A model generated the notes under the pieces. That model saw nothing but the letters and a program-made list of their open reading frames with translations, was not told the origin of the DNA and did no database searches. From positions 62,001 to 126,000 of IMG/VR virus record IMGVR_UViG_3300019776_000961: 64,000 nucleotides of DNA; one strand, written 5' to 3'. Shown one piece after another: positions 34,405 to 42,996 of the stretch (position 1 is the stretch's first letter; each line of letters starts with the position of its first letter). The translations under genes were made by a program, and so were the position numbers. The stretch comes from a virus.

Positions 34405-36612
34405 GTTAAGCTTCCAGCGGCCGCCTCGTAGTCCGCCTTGTGTATTTGCACCAAAAATAGTAGTAGGATTGCTTATACTATTAAATGTATTATTAGTATT
34501 TTTTAGAGAAAAATCTTTTTGTGAAGTTGCTTCAGTAAAATCCTTAATATTATCTAAATGATCGTTTGCTTGCTTTTGATTAGTTACAAGCTGAGCGAGC
34601 TTATCATTCATCTGCTGCAGCTGTGTTGTCATACTATCAAGCGTTTTAGAGGCAGGTGAATTTTCAAGTAAGCTAGGTGGTGTAGCAAGATCAACAGGAG
34701 CTGGAGCTATTAATTTAGCAGAGCTTGATAGGCTAATTTTTGTATTATCTGTATCTTTTAATTGTTCACTAATTTCATCCTTCCGCGTCTTGAGTCCCTC
34801 AATTTCTTGTTTTAAGCGTTCACGTTCTGCTGCTAAATCATCATACAACTCGCCCAAAATATGATCAAATGACGCATTGGTACGTGAACCCTTAAGTGTA
34901 CTCTCCGGGGCATTGCCAAATTGCTTACTAAGACCTGCTATCTTTTCATTTATTTTGTCAATTTTACTCTGTGCAATACCTATATCAATATCTTGTTTTT
35001 CTACTCTTAATTCCTTTCGACGTTTATCGAGTTTTACTTGTTCAGCTGGACTTGTAGCAGCCTGACGTGCTTTAAGAATACGGTCTTGCTCTTCTGTATT
35101 AGTATTTGTCTGACTATATCTTTTGTTAATAACGGCTGTGGTTGCAGCACCTGCAATAGCGCGTTGCTTTTCCATTAACGTCATATTATCAGTGATATGC
35201 AGATCTTTAAACGCATCGGTTACATTTAATACAGTTCTTAACATTCCACTAAAGCCTGGACTAATTTTATCAAGCTTATTAAGACCAGCAGACTGCTTAC
35301 CATAATCACTACTAAAGATATCACCGATACAGCTTATTAAGTCAACTGCCTGACCAATTATCTCACCTATACGAGCAAAAAATGATGTAACCTTTTCAAT
35401 AATGTTTTTAATTGCTACTTTTGCAATATCACCAAGATTAACTTTCTCACCTGGTGCGAGATTCTTTGCAGCTTCCTGAGCAAAAGATGATTCAAAAATA
35501 TTACCTGTAAGTGCTGTAAGTGTGTCAGATATTGGACTGAAGATTGGAAAATATTTAGATAAGATCTCAAATCCTTTTATCATGCCGTCTCTGTCACCGG
35601 CTGATACAAGCCCAAACACTTCTGTAATATGTTTGAATGTATCACTAATACCTGAAAAGGAATCGGTCACCATTTGTTTTATATTACTCCATACAGACTG
35701 AAAAGAAATATTTTTAAAGGTAGAAGTTAATCCACCAGGTGCAAGTATTTTCTGCTTTGCACCTTTACCTCCTAATATTTCTGCGATAAATTCTGAACCC
35801 GGTATTGCAAAAGCAAGATGCTTAAACCCTTCTTTCCAGTGTCCGCTTGTAAATGCCTTAAATGCATCATACACATCAAAGAACCTTCCAATAAATGGTA
35901 ACCCTCTAAGCCATTCACTAATCGTTTTATCTTGTGGTTTAATTTTGCTTACCAAACCTAAAAGTGTGTTTTTGATACCACCTTTTTTAATACTTTCAAA
36001 AAGATTGCGTACACCGGGTAGCTTCATAGCACCATATGTAAGTGCTGTTATACCACCAAATAATAATAAGAATGGGGTAAGAAATTTAAATATACCACCT
36101 TGACTCTGTTTATCAGATTTTTGACTTTGTACTTCCTTAAGAAGTGATCCAATCTTATTATCAGTACTTGTTATTCTTTGTAGCATTAGCTTTTGCTGCT
36201 TAAGCTGTAGCTGTTGTGCCATCAAAGGTGCAGGATCTCTTAGCTCTTTCTTACTTACGGCATCTGATCCTGTCTTAGTAAGAAAAGTGTCCTGTAAAGC
36301 TCTAAATCCACTAGTTACATTTTTTGAGAGTAATGTTGTCGCTCTTGCTTGTTCCTTTTGACTATTGTTGAGCTGTTCGGTTGACTCTGCAACTCTTTCA
36401 GCGGATTTTGTATTAGTTGATGCATCAGATGCAAATTGATCAGAAATTACCTTTAAACGATCTTTTATCGTTTTAAGATAGGTATCGGATAACGTGTTAA
36501 GCCTATCGCCGATAACGCGTTCTAATTCAGCTATAGCACTTATTTGCTTATCTTGCTTGCTAGCAAGATCGCCGAACACACCATTTAACTGATCATAGGT
36601 AATGCCGTCCAT
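34402..36612 (-). CDS. Tape measure protein (gp29 role)
   Basis: 736 residues, the longest helical protein in the tail module. Residues 1-165 are coiled-coil-like (many Gln, Lys, Asp heptads); about 177-197 is a hydrophobic membrane-type segment (FLTPFLLLFGGITALTYGAM); further amphipathic helices follow, and residues 500-680 again form coiled coil with charged heptads. These are the hallmarks of tape measure proteins, which set tail length and enter the host membrane. T4 gp29 is 590 residues. It lies between gp26-like and gp48-like genes. Late box 6 nt before the ATG. Confidence 0.75.
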   Translation of the reverse strand: MDGITYDQLNGVFGDLASKQDKQISAIAELERVIGDRLNTLSDTYLKTIKDRLKVISDQFASDASTNTKSAERVAESTEQLNNSQKEQARATTLLSKNVTSGFRALQDTFLTKTGSDAVSKKELRDPAPLMAQQLQLKQQKLMLQRITSTDNKIGSLLKEVQSQKSDKQSQGGIFKFLTPFLLLFGGITALTYGAMKLPGVRNLFESIKKGGIKNTLLGLVSKIKPQDKTISEWLRGLPFIGRFFDVYDAFKAFTSGHWKEGFKHLAFAIPGSEFIAEILGGKGAKQKILAPGGLTSTFKNISFQSVWSNIKQMVTDSFSGISDTFKHITEVFGLVSAGDRDGMIKGFEILSKYFPIFSPISDTLTALTGNIFESSFAQEAAKNLAPGEKVNLGDIAKVAIKNIIEKVTSFFARIGEIIGQAVDLISCIGDIFSSDYGKQSAGLNKLDKISPGFSGMLRTVLNVTDAFKDLHITDNMTLMEKQRAIAGAATTAVINKRYSQTNTNTEEQDRILKARQAATSPAEQVKLDKRRKELRVEKQDIDIGIAQSKIDKINEKIAGLSKQFGNAPESTLKGSRTNASFDHILGELYDDLAAERERLKQEIEGLKTRKDEISEQLKDTDNTKISLSSSAKLIAPAPVDLATPPSLLENSPASKTLDSMTTQLQQMNDKLAQLVTNQKQANDHLDNIKDFTEATSQKDFSLKNTNNTFNSISNPTTIFGANTQGGLRGGRWKLN

Positions 36613-36618
36613 TCAAAA

Positions 36619-36624
36619 TATTTA
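36619..36624 (-). promoter_or_regulatory. Late-promoter-like box TAAATA, 6 nt before ATG 36612
   Basis: GAATAAATA-TTTTGA-ATG on the minus strand. Confidence 0.55.
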
Positions 36625-36635
36625 TTCAAAATATT

Positions 36636-37394
36636 TTAAACTGTAAAAAAGCTTCCGTCTATATCAATATTAATATCTTCAATCGCTGTGAATCTAGCTT
36701 CAAATTCTCGATGTGTTTTAATGAATTCGAGAATCTTATTAATTAAAGTAGATGGTAATTTTTCTACAATAGCGATTCTATCTGATGCTTTCGTCTGAAA
36801 GAAATTAATTGTAGTATTATTTTCACCGTTAGTAATTTCTATATTACTAATGAACTTAGTAAGTTCATATACAAATAATTCACTAATAACTGTTTTAAAA
36901 TCATCTGTACTTGTACCAGTCTTGTTAAGAGCGAATGTATTTAGCTCATTGTCAGCTATAAGCGTCGGGGCAGTAACTGTTACTCTTATATTATTATCTT
37001 CATAGACTGCATTGAGAGGCTGTAATGCTGTGTCTATTGAAGGGATGTCGTTAAGTTTGTTTGTTAAATCGTATGTCTTATCATTAACCTTGTATTGACT
37101 ATCAAGACTACGGGCTCGAAAAGCTAAGGCAATAGCTGACCGGTCAAAAGTATAGAGTAATTCTGTACTGACGGTATCGAGAATATTTTCCTTTATTACG
37201 CTAAAGAAGAATGTATTAAAAGAAAGCTTAGTAAGACTTTCGTCGATAGACGACTTAAGAAGTCCTTTTTGTTGCTTTAAATTTAAAGGTTTGAATTTGA
37301 CTGTACGCTTTAAGGATGGCACAAATACGTCAAAACCATTCTCTGTATTGAGTGTATCTAATTGCTTTAGTACATCGCTGATATTACTGCTCAT
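36636..37394 (-). CDS. Baseplate hub assembly protein gp26-like
   Basis: 252 residues. N-terminal VFVPSLKRTVKFKPLNLKQQKGLLKS is the conserved opening of gp26/gp51-type hub assembly proteins of T4-like phages, followed by helices and a NIEITNGENNTTIN beta portion. In T4, gp26 and gp51 help build the central hub. The next upstream gene has the same opening, so this pair looks duplicated. No late box; likely read through from the tube/sheath operon. Confidence 0.6.
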   Translation of the reverse strand: MSSNISDVLKQLDTLNTENGFDVFVPSLKRTVKFKPLNLKQQKGLLKSSIDESLTKLSFNTFFFSVIKENILDTVSTELLYTFDRSAIALAFRARSLDSQYKVNDKTYDLTNKLNDIPSIDTALQPLNAVYEDNNIRVTVTAPTLIADNELNTFALNKTGTSTDDFKTVISELFVYELTKFISNIEITNGENNTTINFFQTKASDRIAIVEKLPSTLINKILEFIKTHREFEARFTAIEDINIDIDGSFFTV

Positions 37395-37420
37395 ATTATT
37401 ATATATACACTATATATCGG

Positions 37421-38308
37421 TTAGCCAGTTCTTGGTGCAAGTGGATTAGGATTTCTTGCTGATTGTTTTTCTGCTTTTTCTTTTGCTGCTTGCTCCTCTT
37501 TGTATAGATTAATATAGATCGTCAATTCGGCTAATGTAGAGTTGGATATCAATTCATACGGTATTTTAAGCTTAGATGAAAGGTAGTACTCTAATTCATA
37601 CATTGAATTCAAATCGCGCTTAAAACATAGCTTAAGAAACTCAAGTACAGAATTGCTAAACAAATCGGTATTTATTTTAATATTTTTATTGTCGTCAGTA
37701 GATGAGAATGTAACCGATAGAAGTGTTAGCTCACTTATCTTATCATTTATTTTATTAATATGTTCATTAGCATCTTTAAAAACTGCTGCAGGTAGTAGTT
37801 CTATTAACTCATTTTTCTTATCTGTAACATCAACGTCTTTAATACGAATTTTTCGTATTGTGGATATAATAGCGTCTTCTCTGTTAGTAAAGAAAAATTC
37901 ATCAGGTATTCCGTATGTAATCTTAATGTCATTAAGGTAAGTCACTGTTATACTGTTAAGCTCTGTAAATAAACTCAGCTTATCAATTTTATCAATTACA
38001 TCAAGTATATTAAAAGATAAATTAATTGAATTCTCTGTCTCTGGATGCTTTACAACTAGTTCGAGAAATGGCGATACACAGACTGCTCGTATGGTTAATA
38101 ATATTATTAGTTTGTCTAAAAACGTAATATCACTAATACTATTTTTACAACAACTAGTTATTATTTCATTAAATGCAGTGATTATATACTCATCATTGTT
38201 ATTGAGTATAAGTTTAGCAAGCTGCTTGTAACTACTAAAAGGTACTTCAGTTAACCTAACGGTCTTATTTAAACTCGGCAAAAAAGCGGAGTATAAAAAT
38301 TTCTGCAT
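37421..38308 (-). CDS. gp26/gp51-like hub assembly protein, second copy
   Basis: 295 residues. The opening FLPSLNKTVRLTEVPFSSYKQLAKLI parallels the VPSLKRTVKFKPL of the neighbouring gene (PSL-K/N-K/R-TV core). The middle is Ile/Leu/Asn-rich with a TYGIPDEFFF segment; the C-terminus is helical with a Lys/Ala/Glu tail. It could be an assembly chaperone for the tape measure or hub, since it lies just upstream of both. No late box. Paralogy with the next gene is inferred from the opening motif only. Confidence 0.55.
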   Translation of the reverse strand: MQKFLYSAFLPSLNKTVRLTEVPFSSYKQLAKLILNNNDEYIITAFNEIITSCCKNSISDITFLDKLIILLTIRAVCVSPFLELVVKHPETENSINLSFNILDVIDKIDKLSLFTELNSITVTYLNDIKITYGIPDEFFFTNREDAIISTIRKIRIKDVDVTDKKNELIELLPAAVFKDANEHINKINDKISELTLLSVTFSSTDDNKNIKINTDLFSNSVLEFLKLCFKRDLNSMYELEYYLSSKLKIPYELISNSTLAELTIYINLYKEEQAAKEKAEKQSARNPNPLAPRTG

Positions 38309-38322
38309 GTATATAATTATGC

Positions 38323-39231
38323 TTAACCCCCGACAGGGCTATATGGAGGACCAAAGGTACCGACACCAGAAGTAATATTAGGGAACCCGCTCTTGACGTA
38401 ATTTGATATAATTGCTCCAATAGGTAGATACAAGTTGTCAGCAACAGTATAATTAGAGTAAGTCCAACGAGTAGGTATTGTGGCAAGATGCTCTTCTGTA
38501 TACTCAAGTGTTTGTTCACCTACGTTAAAAGGAGCACAATTAAAGAATTGCCATACTTTTCTAGGTATCATTGAAGTGTTTTGCAATGATCTTGTATATT
38601 GAAGAATAGAAATATTAGTTTTAATATTTTTTGGATCTTTTACAGCTATTAAATTTGTAGCGGAATCACCAGGTCTCGATGCAAGACCATAGTGTGCTGT
38701 AAGAATTGACCACGGTCTAATGACAGAATCAACAAACGATGTATTTGTTTCTCTAAATGTTATTGCGAGTGTTGGTGGTTCAGTAGATCTACCATTGGCA
38801 ACAACACCAGGTAGAAAGCCTCTATTGTTAGCAACAGTGACAGAACCAATATCTAATTGTTCAGATGGAATCGTGACTTCGTGTGCAAATAAGCAACCTA
38901 TTACACTTTGAAATGGATAAGATCCAAGAGCTGCAACGGCTGATGAAATATCAAATCCGTGCTTACTTCCGTCGGTGCGCTCAAGAGATTGAAGAATATT
39001 TGAATTAAGAGCGGACGGAAAGCGTTGAATGACGATTATCCATTGAGTCGTCATGGGGATCGTGGTTAACCACGAATCCATTTGTGTTAAAAAATACTCC
39101 TGTGTGCTTACGAGAGGCTTACCGGGGATATTGAATCCGATAAGCTGTGTTATCTGAGGAGCAAACGGCGGGTTTGTACCGTTTAATAACCCGCCGATGT
39201 TTGTTAGTGCCTCTGTAAATGGATCATTCAC
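38323..39231 (-). CDS. Tube initiator / baseplate cap gp54-like
   Basis: 302 residues. The start is GTG at 39231: a late box sits exactly 5 nt upstream and translation reads MNDPFTEAL. The tube fold appears from residue ~70: RTDGSKHGFDISSAV, EPPTLAITFRETNTSFVDSVIRPWSIL, and a final IPTRWTYSNYTVADN segment. This is the pattern of gp54 and gp19 relatives. T4 gp54 is 320 residues and starts tube and sheath growth on the baseplate. It lies directly after gp19 as a tube-related gene should. Confidence 0.65.
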   Translation of the reverse strand: MNDPFTEALTNIGGLLNGTNPPFAPQITQLIGFNIPGKPLVSTQEYFLTQMDSWLTTIPMTTQWIIVIQRFPSALNSNILQSLERTDGSKHGFDISSAVAALGSYPFQSVIGCLFAHEVTIPSEQLDIGSVTVANNRGFLPGVVANGRSTEPPTLAITFRETNTSFVDSVIRPWSILTAHYGLASRPGDSATNLIAVKDPKNIKTNISILQYTRSLQNTSMIPRKVWQFFNCAPFNVGEQTLEYTEEHLATIPTRWTYSNYTVADNLYLPIGAIISNYVKSGFPNITSGVGTFGPPYSPVGG

Positions 39232-39236
39232 CTAAT

Positions 39237-39242
39237 TATTTA
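39237..39242 (-). promoter_or_regulatory. Late-promoter-like box TAAATA, 5 nt before GTG 39231
   Basis: ATTAAATA-ATTAG-GTG on the minus strand. The same 5 nt spacing is kept with a GTG start, which helps fix the start. Confidence 0.6.
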
Positions 39243-39258
39243 ATTAAGTGAATGTTAT

Positions 39259-39825
39259 TTAAGCGCTTCTTGTAAAGTAGTGGTAAGAAACGGTAGCAGT
39301 AAACTCTACTGTCTCACCTGTACCGCCTGCAATGTTGTATGTTAATGCACCAACGTTACGTGGTGATACACCGACAAGATTGTATTGTGCTATAGCATTC
39401 ATCTGGTTATCAAGCTGTACGAGACTAATAACTGATGTAGGACCGGGTGTAAAATAATAACCTGTACTATTCTGGTCGTTAAATACGTAACGTGACCAGT
39501 CTTCAAACTTCTGTCTAATCTGCGACTTAGCATCGCAATAGAATGTTAACGTATAAGCATTACTATTTGGATATACAGCATTACCTGGGACATTGAAATT
39601 AAGACCCATATATGGTACAGGTACGTTTGTAATTTCACGCTCTGGTAGTGCAGCACTCTTTACATAAACGAGATCTGATGTCTCACTAAATGTAAGAGGC
39701 TGACCGGCAGCATTGGTTACACCCGGAGTACTAATTGAAAGTACTCGGAAGTTGTAATCACGTGCGAAATCGCGCGCTTGTGCTGCTGTGTAGAAGTCTT
39801 GAATTAATTGATTTACGGATGCCAT
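39259..39825 (-). CDS. gp19: Tail tube protein gp19
   Basis: 188 residues. Conserved tube features: an N-terminal helix (DFYTAAQARDFARDYNFRVLSI), SAALPEREITNVPVPYMGLNFNVPG (the loop and strand of the tube core), YTLTFYCDAKSQIRQKFEDWSRYVFN and a closing VEFTATVSYHYF strand. T4 gp19 is 163 residues. It polymerises as hexamer rings inside the sheath. Immediately downstream of the sheath gene, as in T4. Late box 5 nt before the ATG. Confidence 0.9.
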   Translation of the reverse strand: MASVNQLIQDFYTAAQARDFARDYNFRVLSISTPGVTNAAGQPLTFSETSDLVYVKSAALPEREITNVPVPYMGLNFNVPGNAVYPNSNAYTLTFYCDAKSQIRQKFEDWSRYVFNDQNSTGYYFTPGPTSVISLVQLDNQMNAIAQYNLVGVSPRNVGALTYNIAGGTGETVEFTATVSYHYFTRSA

Positions 39826-39830
39826 AAAAT

Positions 39831-39836
39831 TATTTA
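39831..39836 (-). promoter_or_regulatory. Late-promoter-like box CTAAATA, 5 nt before gp19 ATG
   Basis: GACTAAATA-ATTTT-ATG on the minus strand. Confidence 0.6.
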
Positions 39837-39840
39837 GTCG

Positions 39841-42357
39841 TTATGCTACAAGTTCAGTGAAGTTCTGATTTGTTCTAGTTGCGTAGAAGTTCACCAAGAT
39901 GAACTCTGCAGATCTTACTGGCTTGAGGTAGATATCAACTACAAGTGAGTTATCATCAATTACAGCAGGTGTATTATTACGTTCATCACAAATGATGAGG
40001 TAGTCATATAGACCCTGTGTATTCTTAGCGACATCAAAGATCGGTGTAAGAACGTTGATGATGTTTGTTCTTGTGAAGAGTGTGTTTGGCTCGAATACGT
40101 AGTAACGTACTGTCTGCTTAACTTGTGTCTCAAGTGTGAGGAACAAGCGACGTACATTAATACGATCGAATGCACTTGGAAGCTTCTGTGCTGTCTTCTG
40201 ACCGAAGATTACGAAACCTTCGTTCGGGAAATATGCAACAGGGTTGAGTGAGATCGAATAGAGTTGATCGCGTTCCTTTTGATTTGCATAGTAACCGAGA
40301 TCTGTTACGTTGTTTATGACACCGCGTGTGAATCCTGCTGGTGCGTACCAAGGGTAGAAGTTTGAATCTGTATTACCCATTGCTGCAGCCGCAAAGCCAG
40401 AGAACGGAACCCAGACCTGACTATTTGATACTGAGTCATAAACCTGTGCAATATTTGCATATGCGCAAGCATAACTTGTATTGATAGTTGAGAATTGATT
40501 ACGTAGCGGCCAGTAGATGTTCTGTGAGAAACTCTTGTTTGGATCGGCTAGTGTTTTGAGATTGTTACCCTCTACGAAGATATTGGTAATAGGATCTGCA
40601 ATAAAGAGGTGATCTCTACGTGTTGCACTTGCAAATGTAACAAACGGCTGAACTGCAGCAAGATAGTTTGCTACCATTGCAGGTTGTGATCCGATTTGCT
40701 GTGCTGTAAGAGCGTATAGCTGACTGTCGAAAGGTACAGTATCATCAAAATAACCTGATGTTGCAGGATTTAAGGAATTGACGAAAATTGTACCTAGACC
40801 AGCTTCTGTTACAATCGAAAGCGGATAGATATCCGAATTTGAAATGTAGTTAAGCATGTTTGTAACCTTGCCGGGCACGTCGCCAATTACCTTTGTTGAG
40901 AGATTTGTCTGTGCATATACACCAAGCGGCATTAACTTACTTGTAGTACCAAGTGAATTCATTAGACCTGCTACAACACCTGATGGTGCACCGATACGTG
41001 TTTCATACGAACCAGCGACATATTGGAAGTTACCGAAGTCAGCAGAAAGCGATACGTTATATGCAGTAACCGTGGCTATTGCTGTTTTATTAAGAACGGT
41101 GTTAAGACTGATACCGTTAGGATATAAAGCTGAAAGTGTATTTGAGTTAGTAAATACACCAGCAGAAACTGCAGATGTACATGTACCTGTTGTAATACTG
41201 TCAGACTCACCGGTTATTGGAAGATCTTTATCAGAACTTAAGAAACGTACTGTCTTTGTAGGATTACCGGAAAGATCAAGCCATGAAGTACCAACATTAC
41301 GGTTTGAAATATATGGGTTAACGAGTGAGACAATATTTTGTGAAGTATTATCTACATTTTCTAAGAAGAAGCTTACTGGCTGACCACCTGTTGTAACACT
41401 CTGCTGTCTGTAATAGTCAAGTGATGCAACATAACTTTCCTGAAGAACATAATCAAGTGCAATTGTATCAGGTGAGAAGACAGATTGACGTAGCTTAAAG
41501 AGACCTAATGAAATTGTATCATTCCACTTTGGTGTAGATGTTGTGAATGTCGGAATATTTTCGAGTACCTCAGAAACACTGCCAGCTGGTGATGTTGGTG
41601 TTGCAGATAACGGGAAGTTGAGGCGTGCATTCGGTATAGAGATGTATGATGTGCCGTTTGTTGTTGAACCACCAGCATATTGAGCTGTTGCAGTACTGTT
41701 GACTGTGAATACAGCGTTTATATCGTTATAATTGATAGCAGGGTTATGGTTGGTATTATCGATAACACCGAGATACAGACCTTCAAAACGTTGATTAATG
41801 GTGGACTGTGAATTGTTGAGAACGATGAGACCAGCTTGACCGAGCTGTGAAACATCGGTAAATGTTGTAATACCCTGTGTATCGGTCTGCCATGTAAAGG
41901 CATTGCCCGATTGAATAGCGAGGTACTGATTTTGTGAAAGTGTAATATGGGTTGGCTGACCAAAGAAAATTGTACTTGCAGATAGTGCAGTAGCAGAGAG
42001 ACTTGTTGATGTTAGGCCGTTAGTATAAGAAACAACAGGATAAACAAGGGCACTGTACTGATTTGATGTACCAATACCAAGAGCACTGCCATAAGCTAAT
42101 CTAAAAACTTGAATATTTGAATTCGATGTAAAGGCTGCCTTTACAGTATAGTAAAAATATCTTTCTGCAGCATTAGTTGGCTGACCGAAAATTTGTTCAA
42201 ATTCAGAAAGACTACTTACCTGTATAGGTTCAGCAACGGGACCCTTAGGAGCGAAGCCTGGAATAAAAATTGTTGTAGGAGGTGCACCAACTGCTCTTAA
42301 TGAAAGATCAACCTCGTTGATCTGTACACCTGGACTCTGAATTGTACGATTTGCCAT
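39841..42357 (-). CDS. gp18: Contractile tail sheath protein gp18
   Basis: 838 residues. N-terminal SPGVQINEVDLSLRAVGAPPTTIFIPGFAPKGP (shown in part) with the conserved PGV..E.D start of sheath proteins; FEQIFGQPTNAAERYFYYTVKAAF; the C-terminal domain GYYANQKERDQLYSISLNPVAYFPNEGFVIFGQKTA and RLFLTLETQVKQTVRYYVFEPN is the part that links neighbouring subunits. Longer than T4 gp18 (659), mainly through inserted surface domains (about 110-330). Full TATAAATA 6 nt before ATG. It contracts to drive the tube through the host envelope. Confidence 0.93.
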   Translation of the reverse strand: MANRTIQSPGVQINEVDLSLRAVGAPPTTIFIPGFAPKGPVAEPIQVSSLSEFEQIFGQPTNAAERYFYYTVKAAFTSNSNIQVFRLAYGSALGIGTSNQYSALVYPVVSYTNGLTSTSLSATALSASTIFFGQPTHITLSQNQYLAIQSGNAFTWQTDTQGITTFTDVSQLGQAGLIVLNNSQSTINQRFEGLYLGVIDNTNHNPAINYNDINAVFTVNSTATAQYAGGSTTNGTSYISIPNARLNFPLSATPTSPAGSVSEVLENIPTFTTSTPKWNDTISLGLFKLRQSVFSPDTIALDYVLQESYVASLDYYRQQSVTTGGQPVSFFLENVDNTSQNIVSLVNPYISNRNVGTSWLDLSGNPTKTVRFLSSDKDLPITGESDSITTGTCTSAVSAGVFTNSNTLSALYPNGISLNTVLNKTAIATVTAYNVSLSADFGNFQYVAGSYETRIGAPSGVVAGLMNSLGTTSKLMPLGVYAQTNLSTKVIGDVPGKVTNMLNYISNSDIYPLSIVTEAGLGTIFVNSLNPATSGYFDDTVPFDSQLYALTAQQIGSQPAMVANYLAAVQPFVTFASATRRDHLFIADPITNIFVEGNNLKTLADPNKSFSQNIYWPLRNQFSTINTSYACAYANIAQVYDSVSNSQVWVPFSGFAAAAMGNTDSNFYPWYAPAGFTRGVINNVTDLGYYANQKERDQLYSISLNPVAYFPNEGFVIFGQKTAQKLPSAFDRINVRRLFLTLETQVKQTVRYYVFEPNTLFTRTNIINVLTPIFDVAKNTQGLYDYLIICDERNNTPAVIDDNSLVVDIYLKPVRSAEFILVNFYATRTNQNFTELVA

Positions 42358-42363
42358 ATAAAG

Positions 42364-42371
42364 TATTTATA
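42364..42371 (-). promoter_or_regulatory. T4-type late promoter box TATAAATA, 6 nt before gp18 ATG
   Basis: Perfect T4 late consensus on the minus strand, then CTTTAT and the start codon of the sheath gene. Confidence 0.65.
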
Positions 42372-42396
42372 TTTTTTTGATTGAACTTTTTAAAGT

Positions 42397-42996
42397 TTAG
42401 AAACTTTCTATATCAGAAGTCACAAGAGACACTAATAATTGCGAGTAGCTATATGTAAAAGATGATTCTATCTCAGTACCGTCCCTGTAACTGTACTCTA
42501 TGCCACCGAGAGACGTAGGAAATGCGTCAGTGTACTTAAATTCTACTACTCTCTTATTGTATTCATCGAGTGCAAAAATAGAAATATTAGTTCTATATTC
42601 GAAGTTTGATGACTTACCTGATGTTATATTATTGGCGTCATAAACACCTGTTTTATCATGATTAAGCAGATTAAGCCAGCTGTAAATAGTCCAATAATTA
42701 TTGAATCTATTATCAACAGTAAAACTTACAGTATTAGGTGCAAAGACGTTACGGGTATGGCTTGAAGCAGCAAGAGTCTGACCAGAATATCTTATATCAA
42801 CAGGAGGTATTTCAATAGACGGCACTATTGCACCGAAAACAGAAAACTTAATACTATCAGGTATGACGGTATTATTGTTACGGTTGAAATTTGATTCATG
42901 GTTTTTGAAACATTTCGGTAGATCAAAAGCCATGAGAAATTTATCTTTTCTCGACTTATTGAATGGACTCTGTGTATAGACTGCAGCGTTTGACAT
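42397..42996 (-). CDS. Tail-tube-fold protein between terminase and sheath
   Basis: 199 residues. TVSFTVDNRFNNYWTIYSWLNLL and the final SSFTYSYSQLLVSLV parallel the gp19 strands (TLTFYCDAKSQIRQKFEDW and the final beta strand), so it is a tube-fold paralogue. The segment VPSIEIPPVDIRYSGQTLAASSH resembles the inner-loop region of tube proteins. Candidates are a tube variant or a tail terminator (gp3/gp15 role). Its ATG overlaps the terminase stop (TAATG), so it is probably made from the terminase message. T4 has no gene at this place. Confidence 0.6.
   Translation of the reverse strand: MSNAAVYTQSPFNKSRKDKFLMAFDLPKCFKNHESNFNRNNNTVIPDSIKFSVFGAIVPSIEIPPVDIRYSGQTLAASSHTRNVFAPNTVSFTVDNRFNNYWTIYSWLNLLNHDKTGVYDANNITSGKSSNFEYRTNISIFALDEYNKRVVEFKYTDAFPTSLGGIEYSYRDGTEIESSFTYSYSQLLVSLVTSDIESF

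Noticed and set aside
39229-39256. Imperfect inverted repeat CATTCAC...GTGAATG as a terminator
   Set aside because: It has mismatches, no T-run, and overlaps a start codon with a late box; the symmetry is mostly AT-rich chance.
40856-41383. 175-residue plus-strand frame within the sheath gene
   Set aside because: Lies wholly inside gp18, which is unmistakable; no box or neighbour supports it.
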